A DNA stretch of 64,000 nt. Origin: Litorivicinus sp. GTDB taxonomy: Bacteria; Pseudomonadota; Gammaproteobacteria; Pseudomonadales; Litorivicinaceae. Each line of letters opens with the position of its first letter. The first letter of the stretch is position 1. The notes beneath the pieces were generated by a model, which did not search any database, was not told the origin of the DNA, and saw nothing but the letters and a program-made list of their open reading frames with translations. The stretch is taken from the NCBI GenBank assembly GCA_018401755.1, contig JAGYKJ010000007.1, positions 1 through 64,000 on the forward strand, written 5' to 3'. Positions 15,616 through 24,925 of the stretch are shown one piece after another. The translations under genes and the position numbers were made by a program.

Positions 15616-16560
15616 ATGGGCATATTTGTTTCACGTTGGATCGCTGGAGTAACACTCGCCGCGACCACTTTTTCACCGGTCGTCCTCGCGCGCGATCTTA
15701 CGCTCGCCACAGGCCGGCAGGGAGGATCTCAATATCCGATTACTGTCGCGCTTTCGCAGGTGATTGAAGGGCTGCCGGATATTGATTCGGTGACACTGAA
15801 GCCAGGTGGTGGAACCAGTAATGTGGCAGCGGTTGGGTTAGGCCAATCTGATTTGGCAATCACATTATCCCCCAGTGCGGTTGACGGTTTGGCTGGGGTC
15901 AAACCCTATCCACAGCCCATGGCGGACATTACCCAGTTATTCGCATTGCACGGCTTTAAAATCACGACGCTGGTTGCAGCAAACTCGGACATTAAAACCT
16001 TCCGTGATTTGGCAGGAAAAAAAGTGAGCATCGGCCCGAATGGTTGGACCATCAACACCATGTCGAAGAAGATTCTCGAGATGGAAGGCATGAATGTGCG
16101 GATGGAAACGCTGAAGCCGGATGATGCTGTACAGCAGCTTAAGGATGGGAATATTGATGCGATCATCAATACGCCTTCGGATTTATATGCGCCCTTTTTG
16201 GATTTAGCGACGGCCCGCGAAATTCGGTTAGTTCCGCTCACTGCAGGGATTCAGAAACGGTTGATTGATGAAAACTCAAGCTTTTATCTGTCGACTTGGC
16301 CTGCGGATTCCAAGGCATATCCAAAATTGGTCAATACAGTCGAAACAGTCTCATATCCCAATATCATTATCGCCAATAGCAAGACGGTATCGGACGATTT
16401 GGCCTATCGCATTGTCAAGCAGGTTGTTGAGTCGTTTGAGAAAGTAGCCGACTCAGAGCCTTCCCTAAAGGTCCTGAAACTCAGCGATCTTGCAGTATCC
16501 GTTGGAGTGCCGATTCATCCAGGTGCTGCGCGCTATTTTAAGGAACGAGGCTGGATGTAA
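15616..16560 (+). CDS. TAXI-family TRAP transporter binding protein
   Basis: A 314-residue periplasmic binding protein with a signal peptide to about residue 25 (VVLARDL). The early motif TGRQGGSQYPITVALSQVI and TLKPGGGTSNVAAVGLGQSDLAI is the TAXI signature (TAxxGGxYY..). It captures a small organic acid or amino acid for the permease encoded three bases downstream. AAGGAG precedes the ATG. Substrate unknown, though the HyuB neighbour suggests a hydantoin- or lactam-related acid. Confidence 0.87.
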   Translation: MGIFVSRWIAGVTLAATTFSPVVLARDLTLATGRQGGSQYPITVALSQVIEGLPDIDSVTLKPGGGTSNVAAVGLGQSDLAITLSPSAVDGLAGVKPYPQPMADITQLFALHGFKITTLVAANSDIKTFRDLAGKKVSIGPNGWTINTMSKKILEMEGMNVRMETLKPDDAVQQLKDGNIDAIINTPSDLYAPFLDLATAREIRLVPLTAGIQKRLIDENSSFYLSTWPADSKAYPKLVNTVETVSYPNIIIANSKTVSDDLAYRIVKQVVESFEKVADSEPSLKVLKLSDLAVSVGVPIHPGAARYFKERGWM

Positions 16561-16566
16561 TTTGTG

Positions 16567-18453
16567 ATGACTTCGATTCGGTCCTATGGACTGCAGGCCA
16601 TTGCGCTTTGCCTTGGCCTGTTTCATATCTATACCGGACTGTTCGGATCATTTGACGCATCCATCCAGAGGGGCGTTCATCTCGCACTTGCTGTGGCTTT
16701 TTTTGCGGTTCACAGCACCCGCGATGACGCCCTTTGGTTTAATCGGTTTAATCTTCTCTTCGGCGTTGCCGTCATTGCCACCATTGGCTGGCGGATGAGC
16801 GAGCACATCTACCTCTCAAGTGAGCGTTTTGAGTTTGTGAGCCCCTTGACGTCCTTAGAAATCATCTTGGGCTCAATTTTTGTCGTTTCAGTGTTAGAGC
16901 TCTGCCGGCGCGCGATTGGCTGGGTGTTACCTGCCTTGGTCCTGGTATTGTTTGTCTACTGTTTTGTACCGGGGCTGCCAGGGTTATTGCGGCACAGTGG
17001 CTATTCGCTCGGACTCTTGCTGGACGTGCAATATCTCACCTATGCCGGCGCATTCGGAATCCCCTTAAGTGTTTCTGCCAGCTACATCGCGTTATTTATT
17101 ATTTTCGGTGCGTTCATGGAGCGCTCTGGATTGGGGGCCTTGATCATCGATTTGGCGAATCACGCGGTAGGACACTACCGCGGTGGCCCCGCGAAGGTCG
17201 CGGTTGTTGCGAGTGCGTTTACCGGGACAATTTCCGGGAGTGCCCCTGCAAATGTCATGACCACGGGGGCGTTGACGATTCCACTCATGAAAAAAACCGG
17301 CTATCCGGCGCACTGGGCTGGAGCCATTGAGGCGGCTGCTTCGACCGGAGGCATCCTGATGCCTCCGATCATGGGCGCGATTGCATTTTTAATGGCCCAA
17401 TACACCGGGATCCCTTATCTCACCATCGCAACCATCGCATTGGTCCCGGCGCTATTTTATTTCTTGGGTATCTTCTTGGCAGTTCACTGGGCTGCGATCC
17501 GGCACAATGTGATTCCTGTGCCTCGCGCGCCAGGCAGTTCCGCGTGGGCGATTCTGAAAGCACGTGGTCATCTCATCTTGCCAGTCGTGATTTTGATTGC
17601 CCTGTTGGTTGAGGGCTTTTCGCCACAGTACGCGGTCTCCTACGCCATTTTGGCCGTGATTGTATTGTCGTGGTTAAAGCCAACAACCGCGATGCGGTTT
17701 AGAGATATTCGTGATGCGTTGGTCAATGCCGCTGCTGCAATTGCCTTTGTTGCGCTTACGACGGCCGTGGCTGGCATGGTCGTTGGCGTTTTTGAAATGA
17801 CGGGACTCAGTTTAAGCTTCGCACAAGAGGCGAATAGTTACGTGGTGGGTCTCTTCAGCGGGTTGGTCTTGACCATGATCGTCTCTATTGTTCTCGGCAT
17901 GGGTGTACCACCGTCGGTGAGCTACATCGTCCAGATTGCGGTGACCATCCCCATTGTGATTGGATTTTTGAAGACCAGTGGCGTGGATCCGGCGACGGCA
18001 ATGCTGATTGCCCATTTTTTCGTCATGTACTACGCATCACTTGCGGTCTTAACGCCACCAGATGCATTGGCATCCATTGCGGCAGCAGGTCTTGCAAAGG
18101 CCCCTGTGATGAAGACTGCGCTCTATGCGACGCGGGTGGCTTTTGTAGCATTCATCGTGCCATTTCTATTCGCGTATAAGCCCACTTTACTGTTGCAAGG
18201 TCTCCCTCTTGATATTGCGCTTGATATTGGATTTGCAGCTGTTGCAGTGGTGGCTGGGTCAATCGCGCTTGAGGGGTACCGTATCCCATGGTTTCGCTCG
18301 ATTGATCGCCTCATTGGTGTGCTCGTGGCGGTGGGTTGTGCGTATCCTGACCATACCATCAACATCTTCGCAACCATTCTGGGGATGGTTTGGGGTGCAC
18401 GGATTTTCGCGAGATATCAGCGCCATCGAGTGGCGATTGAAGCTGTCATGTAG
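16567..18453 (+). CDS. TRAP transporter permease, fused DctQM type
   Basis: A 628-residue inner-membrane protein with about 16 hydrophobic spans, the size and arrangement of 4TM-12TM fused TRAP permeases that pair with TAXI binding proteins. Recognisable DctM blocks include FGAFMERSGLGALIIDLA, SAFTGTISGSAPANVMTTG, AAASTGGILMPPIMGAIAF and GMGVPPSVSYIVQIA. It is a sodium- or proton-coupled secondary importer. ATG 16567 or the GTG at 16564 could start it. Essentially contiguous with the binding-protein gene. Confidence 0.9.
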   Translation: MTSIRSYGLQAIALCLGLFHIYTGLFGSFDASIQRGVHLALAVAFFAVHSTRDDALWFNRFNLLFGVAVIATIGWRMSEHIYLSSERFEFVSPLTSLEIILGSIFVVSVLELCRRAIGWVLPALVLVLFVYCFVPGLPGLLRHSGYSLGLLLDVQYLTYAGAFGIPLSVSASYIALFIIFGAFMERSGLGALIIDLANHAVGHYRGGPAKVAVVASAFTGTISGSAPANVMTTGALTIPLMKKTGYPAHWAGAIEAAASTGGILMPPIMGAIAFLMAQYTGIPYLTIATIALVPALFYFLGIFLAVHWAAIRHNVIPVPRAPGSSAWAILKARGHLILPVVILIALLVEGFSPQYAVSYAILAVIVLSWLKPTTAMRFRDIRDALVNAAAAIAFVALTTAVAGMVVGVFEMTGLSLSFAQEANSYVVGLFSGLVLTMIVSIVLGMGVPPSVSYIVQIAVTIPIVIGFLKTSGVDPATAMLIAHFFVMYYASLAVLTPPDALASIAAAGLAKAPVMKTALYATRVAFVAFIVPFLFAYKPTLLLQGLPLDIALDIGFAAVAVVAGSIALEGYRIPWFRSIDRLIGVLVAVGCAYPDHTINIFATILGMVWGARIFARYQRHRVAIEAVM

Positions 18454-18474
18454 CCTCGAAGCCAGAGCAAACCC

Positions 18475-19233
18475 TTAAAGGTTGAATAACAACTTCGTCC
18501 CCATGAAAGCCATCATCACGAGAATCAATTGCTCAAAGCGCTGTTTCGATATGTAGGGTCCGATGCGGGTTCCAATCCACATGCCGACAAAAATCGGAAT
18601 GAGGGAGGATGTGCTCCACAAAAACAGGGGCCACGTCATCAAGTCCGCCTGAATTAACCATAGAAATTGGCCCCCACCCATGGCGATAAAGTACCAACTT
18701 ATCGTCAGGATGAATGTCTCCTTCGGAAGCCGAAGCGACATCAGATAGACCAAGATGACCGGTGCTGAGACGCCAGTGAGACCACCAGCCAAGCCTGCGA
18801 GAAAGCCAGCGGGCGCGTTGGTCCAACGGGCGATCTGGCGCGAGAGCTGGAAGGACGGTTTGAGTGCTCGAAAACCCATGTAGAGCCACAAGATGAGCCC
18901 AAGCAACTGCGTCAGAACAGCCGGGTCTGCCCATGTCAGGGTCAGAATACCGAGACCCGAGCCAACGATCGATGCGATCCCTAAGGGGAGCAGTCGAATA
19001 TCTGGATCCGCATGATGGCGGTATATCCAGACCTGATAGATGTTGGGAACGACACTGGGTACTGAAATCAGGATGATTGCCAATACAATCGAAATCGCAT
19101 CTGCAATGACAGGGACTGCGATGACGGGGACACCTAATCCCAAAATCCCTTTAAAGATACCGCCGAGTACGAAGGCAATCACAATCCCGATCGCTTCGAA
19201 TACCGAAATCTGGTCCAGTAGTGTTGCATCCAT
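18475..19233 (-). CDS. TauE/SafE-family permease
   Basis: A protein of about 252 residues with eight hydrophobic spans arranged as two repeats. Gly-rich GGIFKGILGLGVPVIAVPV near the N-terminus and AGFLAGLAGGLTGVSAPVILVYL in the middle are the typical TauE/SafE repeat motifs. Members export sulfite, sulfoacetate or other small organic anions through the inner membrane. It converges on the TRAP permease, with 21 bases between stops. ATG 19233 follows a rather distant TAGGAG. Substrate not assignable. Confidence 0.85.
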   Translation of the reverse strand: MDATLLDQISVFEAIGIVIAFVLGGIFKGILGLGVPVIAVPVIADAISIVLAIILISVPSVVPNIYQVWIYRHHADPDIRLLPLGIASIVGSGLGILTLTWADPAVLTQLLGLILWLYMGFRALKPSFQLSRQIARWTNAPAGFLAGLAGGLTGVSAPVILVYLMSLRLPKETFILTISWYFIAMGGGQFLWLIQADLMTWPLFLWSTSSLIPIFVGMWIGTRIGPYISKQRFEQLILVMMAFMGTKLLFNL

Positions 19234-19561
19234 CAACGTGCGACTCTCCTAAGGGGTCAGTATGCCTGTTTTGGCGAGTCCGATTTGGCGATGACTCCGA
19301 AACAATGATGGGTGACCGCCCATATCAAGTTCACATGACCATCCGGGCGACGGTATGTCCAGAATCTCTTTCCAAATGGAGAAACCCAGTAACGGCGGGG
19401 CCTGCTCGTGTTGGCATGAAACCGCGTGGGTCGGCGGTCAGGGTCGGTCGCGGCATAACCTGGAGGTTGGGTCTCGAGCGGCCCGCGCATGACTTGACAG
19501 GGCGCTCGTGGATCCGAAGTATCAAGGGATTATTTTGGGATAACAATAACTGGAGTAGATC
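19234..19561. other. Divergent intergenic region with possible promoter
   Basis: A 328-base gap between divergent transporter and aldehyde dehydrogenase genes. TTGACA at 19494-19499 could be a -35, but the best -10 candidates (AAGTAT at 17 bases, TATCAA at 20) are poor. Two overlapping frames here look like shadows. Nothing else is seen. Confidence 0.35.
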
Positions 19562-21058
19562 ATGGCAAACCCCTCCGTCATTCAGGGCAAGATGCTCATC
19601 AATGGCCAACTCGTGGATTCCGTCTCCGGCGACACCTTCGAGAGCACCAACCCCGCGACTGAAGAATTAATCGGGATTGTTCCGAAAGCCACTGTCGATG
19701 ACGTCGCCATTGCGACTGATGCTGCCAAGGCGGCGCAGCGCGAATGGGCGAAGACTGATATGGGACATCGGATTAAGGTCCTGACGCGATTCGCGGCGGC
19801 ACTAGAAGCACGAACTGATGAGATCGCGGATCTTGAAGTACGCGATACAGGAAACACCATCAAGCCGATGCGCCAAGATGTGATTACAGCGGCTGATCGG
19901 ATTCGGCTCTATGCAGGTCTTGGCTATGAGCTAAAAGGTGAAACGATTCCAGCGACATCGTCTGGTCTGCATATCACTGTTCGCGAACCTTACGGTGTCG
20001 TGGGTCGCATTATTCCGTTTAACCATCCCATTGGGTTCGCGGCGTCGCGTCTTGCGCCGGCACTGGTTGCAGGCAACTCGATCTTAATTAAACCGCCTGA
20101 GCAGAGCCCGTTGTCGGCCTGTATTTTAGCGGAGCTGTGCCAAGAATACTTCCCCCCGGGATTGGTTAATATTCTGACTGGGGAAGGTGCGACTGGGGAT
20201 GCCATCGTGCGTCATCCAGACATCAAGCGAATCGCTTTCATCGGCTCTGTCCCAACAGGAATGCGCATTCAGCACAGTGCGGCAGAGGTTGGCGTGAAAA
20301 GCGTGTCCTTGGAATTGGGTGGAAAAAATCCCCTGATCGCATGCCCTGACGCGGATCCGGATGTCGTCGCAACGGCAGCGGTTCGAGGGATGAATTTCGC
20401 GTGGCAAGGTCAGTCCTGTGGTTCCACAAGCCGGATTTTGTTACACGAAAGCCTCCACGACGCAGTCGTCGAGCGCATGGTGGCGAAGTTGAAAGCCCTG
20501 AAAATTGGGAACCCACTGGATCCAAATATCGACATGGGTCCAATGAACTCCAAGAGGCAGTATGAGCGTGTCATGTCCCTCATTGCTGCTGCAAAGGCGG
20601 AGGGCGCGCAGTGCCTGGTGGGTGGCGGACGGCCCCAGGGTGCTGGTTTTGAGAAAGGGTATTGGGTCGAGCCAACACTTTTCTCGGGCGTGAATACCTC
20701 AATGGGAATCGCTCAGACGGAAGTCTTTGGTCCAGTTGTTAGTATCTTTAAGTGGTCAAATATCGGCGAAGCCATTGAGATGGCGAATGCGATTGAGTAC
20801 GGACTTACTGCATCGATTTTCACCCATGATTTTGAAACCGCGATGCATCTCTCACGAGCAGTCAATGTGGGCTATGTCTGGATTAACGGTACCAACACTC
20901 ATTTCCGAAATGTCCCCTATGGTGGCTTCAAGAACAGTGGTATCGGCCGCGAAGAAGGTCTCGATGAGCTCCTCAGTTACACTGAATTAAAAGCCATTAA
21001 CTGGACCCCGGGTGTCTCATCAGCGGCGGGCTCAGCATGGAGACAGAGTAATGACTAA
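19562..21058 (+). CDS. NAD-dependent aldehyde dehydrogenase (first copy)
   Basis: A 498-residue ALDH-superfamily enzyme, closest in look to betaine-aldehyde or 4-aminobutyraldehyde types. Catalytic Cys286 (GQSCGSTSR), the general-base Glu in SLELGGKNP, the nucleotide site FIGSVPTG and the proton-relay Asn in IIPFNHPIGF are present. It oxidises an aldehyde to the acid with NAD(P). GGAG precedes the ATG. The next gene starts eight bases before its stop, so it is coupled with the ThDP enzyme. That suggests a 2-oxoacid decarboxylase/aldehyde oxidation pair. Clearly homologous to the second copy at 47041. Confidence 0.9.
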   Translation: MANPSVIQGKMLINGQLVDSVSGDTFESTNPATEELIGIVPKATVDDVAIATDAAKAAQREWAKTDMGHRIKVLTRFAAALEARTDEIADLEVRDTGNTIKPMRQDVITAADRIRLYAGLGYELKGETIPATSSGLHITVREPYGVVGRIIPFNHPIGFAASRLAPALVAGNSILIKPPEQSPLSACILAELCQEYFPPGLVNILTGEGATGDAIVRHPDIKRIAFIGSVPTGMRIQHSAAEVGVKSVSLELGGKNPLIACPDADPDVVATAAVRGMNFAWQGQSCGSTSRILLHESLHDAVVERMVAKLKALKIGNPLDPNIDMGPMNSKRQYERVMSLIAAAKAEGAQCLVGGGRPQGAGFEKGYWVEPTLFSGVNTSMGIAQTEVFGPVVSIFKWSNIGEAIEMANAIEYGLTASIFTHDFETAMHLSRAVNVGYVWINGTNTHFRNVPYGGFKNSGIGREEGLDELLSYTELKAINWTPGVSSAAGSAWRQSND

Positions 21059-22835
21059 ACCTGTCCTGAACCCGATCGATCAGCCAAAAAACGTCGATAC
21101 CGAGGTTCGCTTTGGGAGCGACGTGGCTGCTCAAATGCTTCGTCGTTTAAAGATCCCATACATTGCACTGAACCCGGGTGCGAGTTATCGCGGGTTTCAT
21201 GACAGCCTGGTCAACCATCTTGGTAATCACGAACCCGAGATGCTGATGTGCTTGCACGAAGAGCATGCGGTAGCGATCGCACAAGGGTATGCAAAGGCCG
21301 GTGGTGAACCGATGGCCGTTGCACTCCACAGCAATGTGGGTCTGATGCACGGCACGATGGCGATTTTTAATGCCTGGTGTGATCGTCAGCCGATGTTGAT
21401 TATGGGTGCAACTGGTCCTGTGGATGCGGCATTACGCCGGCCATGGATCGATTGGCTGCACACCTCGCAAGATCAGGGGGCCTTAATCCGAAACTACGTC
21501 AAATATGACGATCAACCCGGTTCGATTGAAGCGATGCCAGAAGCGATTTTACGGGCATGGCAGCAGTCTAATACGTCACCTTGTGGGCCGAGTTATGTGG
21601 TTCTCGATGCCGCCTTGCAAGAGGCGGATGCCGATCCTGATTTTGTCTTCCCGGATCAGGATCGTTTCAAACCAGCGCCTGCGCCAGCACCGGCGCCCGA
21701 TGTGTTGGCAACAGCCGTCAACGCACTGAAAGACGCGAAAAAGCCTGTTTTTTTAATGGGTAAAGGCGATTTTACAGCGACGTCTTGGAATGCGCGGGTC
21801 TCTCTGGTGGAGGCCACTGGTGGTCTGATGCTCACGGATCTGAAAACCCATGCGATCGTTCCTTCTGATCATCCGGCGCATGTCGGCGAACCGTTTAACA
21901 AACTCAGTAAGAGTGGACGTCAAGCACTCCGCGATGCAGATGTCATTGTCAGCCTCGGTTGGGTGGATCTTGGTGGCGTTTTGCGCCAGGCCTATGGTGC
22001 GAACCCAATCGACGCCACGATTATTCATGCGAGCCAAGATCTGCATCTTCACAACGGATGGGGCCGTGAAACATTCCAGCTTCCACCGGTGGATGTGCAT
22101 ATCGTTGCGGACCCTGATGAAACCCTGCATGGGCTGATTCGCGGGCTCGATGTGCAGGTCGCACCATCGACCGCCAAGAAGCCTCGGCCAGCCTATCCCG
22201 ATCAAGGCAATACTTTGAATTTGGTCGATGTGGCTCGTGAGTTGGCAGCCGTAGTCGGCGACACCCCAGTGAGCTTTGCTGCATTAGCACGTAGTTGGCC
22301 CACTAAATACTGGCCCTTCACTGATCCATTGTCCTACCTTGGCAAGGACGGCGGCGGCGGCGTGGGCTCCGGTCCAGGGTTGTGCGTGGGTGCTGCGCTG
22401 AAATTGAAAGAGTCTGATCGATTGACTGTGGGGATCATCGGTGATGGCGACTGTCTGATGGGGATTAACGCCTTCTGGACGGCCGCCCGCTATGGCGTTC
22501 CAGTGCTCATCATCGTTGGGAATAATCGCAGTTATTACAACGACGAACTGCATCAGGAAGGCGTTGCGATTCATCGGAAACGTGATCCGAGTAATCGTTG
22601 GATTGGTCAGACGATTGATCATCCTGCGCCAGATATTGCAACCATTGCATCTGGATTGGGCGTGGAGAGTCGAGGTCCGATTCGTGATCAAGCAAGCCTG
22701 ACGGCTGCGATTGTTGCAGGGGTGGCTGCCGTGCGGGAGGGTCGTCCCTTCTTGATTGATGTTCACATCGATCCAGGCCACGGACGCGAATTGACGGAGT
22801 CGATGGCTGAACGGTCGTTGGCGAAGTCGGACTAA
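21051..22835 (+). CDS. Thiamin-diphosphate-dependent decarboxylase/synthase family
   Basis: A 594-residue three-domain ThDP enzyme. The N-terminal domain has the cofactor-activating Glu70 (CLHEEHAVAIAQGYAK) and the C-terminal domain has the metal/ThDP motif GDGDCLMG...GNNRSYYN (about 464-491). The middle domain is degenerate. Members include benzoylformate decarboxylase, acetolactate synthase-like and sulfopyruvate or oxalyl-CoA enzymes; which reaction applies cannot be decided. Coupling to an aldehyde dehydrogenase supports decarboxylation of a 2-oxoacid to an aldehyde. The following TctA-TctB fusion may import the substrate. A Pro-Ala linker (PAPAPAPAP) lies near residue 210. Confidence 0.85.
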   Translation: MTKPVLNPIDQPKNVDTEVRFGSDVAAQMLRRLKIPYIALNPGASYRGFHDSLVNHLGNHEPEMLMCLHEEHAVAIAQGYAKAGGEPMAVALHSNVGLMHGTMAIFNAWCDRQPMLIMGATGPVDAALRRPWIDWLHTSQDQGALIRNYVKYDDQPGSIEAMPEAILRAWQQSNTSPCGPSYVVLDAALQEADADPDFVFPDQDRFKPAPAPAPAPDVLATAVNALKDAKKPVFLMGKGDFTATSWNARVSLVEATGGLMLTDLKTHAIVPSDHPAHVGEPFNKLSKSGRQALRDADVIVSLGWVDLGGVLRQAYGANPIDATIIHASQDLHLHNGWGRETFQLPPVDVHIVADPDETLHGLIRGLDVQVAPSTAKKPRPAYPDQGNTLNLVDVARELAAVVGDTPVSFAALARSWPTKYWPFTDPLSYLGKDGGGGVGSGPGLCVGAALKLKESDRLTVGIIGDGDCLMGINAFWTAARYGVPVLIIVGNNRSYYNDELHQEGVAIHRKRDPSNRWIGQTIDHPAPDIATIASGLGVESRGPIRDQASLTAAIVAGVAAVREGRPFLIDVHIDPGHGRELTESMAERSLAKSD

Positions 22836-22841
22836 GCCGCC

Positions 22842-24890
22842 ATGGAGGTATCGCTGCTGGAGGTTGCGGGCCAAGCTCTGCTGAGTATTGCAGAGCCTGA
22901 GCGGATCTTTTATCTGATCTTCGGGGTACTGATCGGTCTGATTCTCGGGGTGATTCCAGGGCTCAGCGGTCTCATTGGATTGTCCCTATTATTGCCCTTC
23001 ACCTACAGTATGGAGCCCTTGGCAGCCCTCGCGATGCTGATCGGCTTGATGTCGGTTACGACCACCTCTGACACGATTCCGGCTGTGCTCTTCGGTGTCC
23101 CAGGAACGGTAGGGTCCGCTGCAACTGTGCTCGATGGACATCCGATGGCACGTCGTGGCGAAGCCAGTCGCGCTTTTGGCGCTGCATTTTTCGCCTCCAT
23201 GATGGGGGGACTTTTTGGGGCATTCTTACTGGGTCTGAGTGTTCCAGTACTCCGACCCATCATGCTCATGGTGGGCTCACCAGAGCTTCTTGCCTGCTGT
23301 ATTTTTGGCTTGTCATTGGTTGCTGTGCTCTCCGGAGGAAACGCATTTAAAGGATTGGCTGCGGTCTGTTTGGGGTTAATGCTGGCGATGATTGGAGAGG
23401 ACTCTCAGGCGGGCGAACTCCGATGGACCTTTGATACCATCTACCTCTGGGACGGCATCCCCATTGTCCCCATTGCATTGGGCTTATTTGCAATCCCTGA
23501 GTTGGCGGATTTAGCCATCCGTCGCTCGACGGTCGTGCGTGAAGAATTTCATGACGTGAAGTCGACTCAGCGCGAGGGCGTGTTGGATGTCATGCGGCAC
23601 AAGTGGTTGGTGGTCCGATGTGCGTCGATTGGTTCGCTCATGGGTGCTGTCCCAGGGATTGGCGCGGCTGTCATTGATTGGATTGCCTATGGCCATGCCG
23701 CTAAGACAGAGAAGGGTGCACAAGAGACCTTTGGCACGGGTGATGTGCGTGGCGTGATTGCTTCAGAGAGCTCAAACAATGCGAAAGAGGGGGGATCGTT
23801 GGTGCCCACTATCGCATTTGGTGTCCCCGGTTCCGCATCCATGGCGCTGTTACTCGGTGCCTTTACTGTTCAGGGGATCGTACCTGGCCCTGACATGTTG
23901 TCGAAGAATCTGGATGTCACCTACGCATTGGTGTGGAGCGTTGCCATCGCCAACGTCATTGGTGCTGGGATCTGTTTTGGTGGTGCACATATTCTGGCGA
24001 AGCTCGCGTTAGTGCGCGCTTCTTTACTGGTTCCAGTTGTGCTGGGTATTGCATTTATCGGGGCTTTCCAAGGACAAAAGGCCTGGGGTGATCTCTATAT
24101 CTTGGTGGCTGCAGGCATCGTGGGCTTTGTCATGAAACGCTTGGGATGGCCACGGCCTCCCGTGATTCTTGGCTTTGTCTTGGGTGCCTTGGTTGAGCGC
24201 TACATGTTTATTTCTGTGCGGCGCTACGATGCGGACTGGATCTTCCACCCGATGGTGGCGATTTTACTGTTGTTGTCTTTGTATATGGTATTTGCCCCGA
24301 CCATCACTGGTCTTGTGAAACGAGTGCGCGGCCGTCCGGAGGGGCGACTGCAACTGGGTTGGTTTATCAATGCATCCCGGTGGGATGTGGGCTTCACCGC
24401 TGTGGTCTTTGCCCTATTTGCCTATGGCGTTACCAGTGCCCAAGCATGGGCACCCTCAGCACGCCTGTTTCCGGTGGTGATTGGGTGGATTGGCGTCTTA
24501 GCAGTCGCGTGTTTGTTGGTCGGTATGTGTATTCGGCGTGTGGGTGGCGAGGCAGTGGCAGCGGGTCTCCACATGGATACTGTGGAGGAATTTAAGGGAC
24601 TTGATCCTTCCACGGTCGCAATCCGGGCGGTGATTTTCTTCGCATGGTGTCTAGGCTACCTGGCGCTCTCGGCAATTATTGGGATGTTGCCCGCCATGGC
24701 GATCTTTGTGTTTGGATTTTTGTATTGGACTGGCCGTGAGGGATTACAAACGAGTCTGCTCATGACAGCGAGTGTCGTGACGCTCAGCTACGGGTTGTTC
24801 CATTGGATTTTGATCGTGCCTTGGCCGGAAGCCCTTCTTGGTGAGTGGTTACCGGGACTGCGCGAGATGAGAGCGTTCCGGTTGTTCTAA
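22842..24890 (+). CDS. tctA: TTT permease, TctA-TctB fusion
   Basis: A 682-residue inner-membrane protein. Residues 1-500 are a full TctA large permease subunit (VIPGLSGLIGLSLLLPFTY, TTTSDTIPAVLFGVPGT, ASESSNNAKEGGSLVPT, FGVPGSASMA). Residues about 510-680 have four spans and the look of the small subunit TctB (SARLFPVVIGW, LVPWPEALLG-type end). The fusion would give fixed 1:1 subunits. It imports a carboxylate with a periplasmic TctC partner; the nearest is the convergent gene at 24926. It starts six bases after the ThDP gene stop without a strong ribosome site, so translation may be coupled. Confidence 0.9.
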   Translation: MEVSLLEVAGQALLSIAEPERIFYLIFGVLIGLILGVIPGLSGLIGLSLLLPFTYSMEPLAALAMLIGLMSVTTTSDTIPAVLFGVPGTVGSAATVLDGHPMARRGEASRAFGAAFFASMMGGLFGAFLLGLSVPVLRPIMLMVGSPELLACCIFGLSLVAVLSGGNAFKGLAAVCLGLMLAMIGEDSQAGELRWTFDTIYLWDGIPIVPIALGLFAIPELADLAIRRSTVVREEFHDVKSTQREGVLDVMRHKWLVVRCASIGSLMGAVPGIGAAVIDWIAYGHAAKTEKGAQETFGTGDVRGVIASESSNNAKEGGSLVPTIAFGVPGSASMALLLGAFTVQGIVPGPDMLSKNLDVTYALVWSVAIANVIGAGICFGGAHILAKLALVRASLLVPVVLGIAFIGAFQGQKAWGDLYILVAAGIVGFVMKRLGWPRPPVILGFVLGALVERYMFISVRRYDADWIFHPMVAILLLLSLYMVFAPTITGLVKRVRGRPEGRLQLGWFINASRWDVGFTAVVFALFAYGVTSAQAWAPSARLFPVVIGWIGVLAVACLLVGMCIRRVGGEAVAAGLHMDTVEEFKGLDPSTVAIRAVIFFAWCLGYLALSAIIGMLPAMAIFVFGFLYWTGREGLQTSLLMTASVVTLSYGLFHWILIVPWPEALLGEWLPGLREMRAFRLF

Positions 24891-24893
24891 AAC

Positions 24894-24916
24894 CCACCCC
24901 AGCGGCGCTGGGGTGG
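24894..24916. terminator. Bidirectional stem-loop between convergent genes
   Basis: A perfect ten-base stem CCACCCCAGC / GCTGGGGTGG with a three-base loop sits between the stops of the TctA-TctB fusion and the TctC gene. No T-run follows, but the stem is very stable and the position fits a shared terminator. Confidence 0.6.
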
Positions 24917-24925
24917 AATTGTGCA

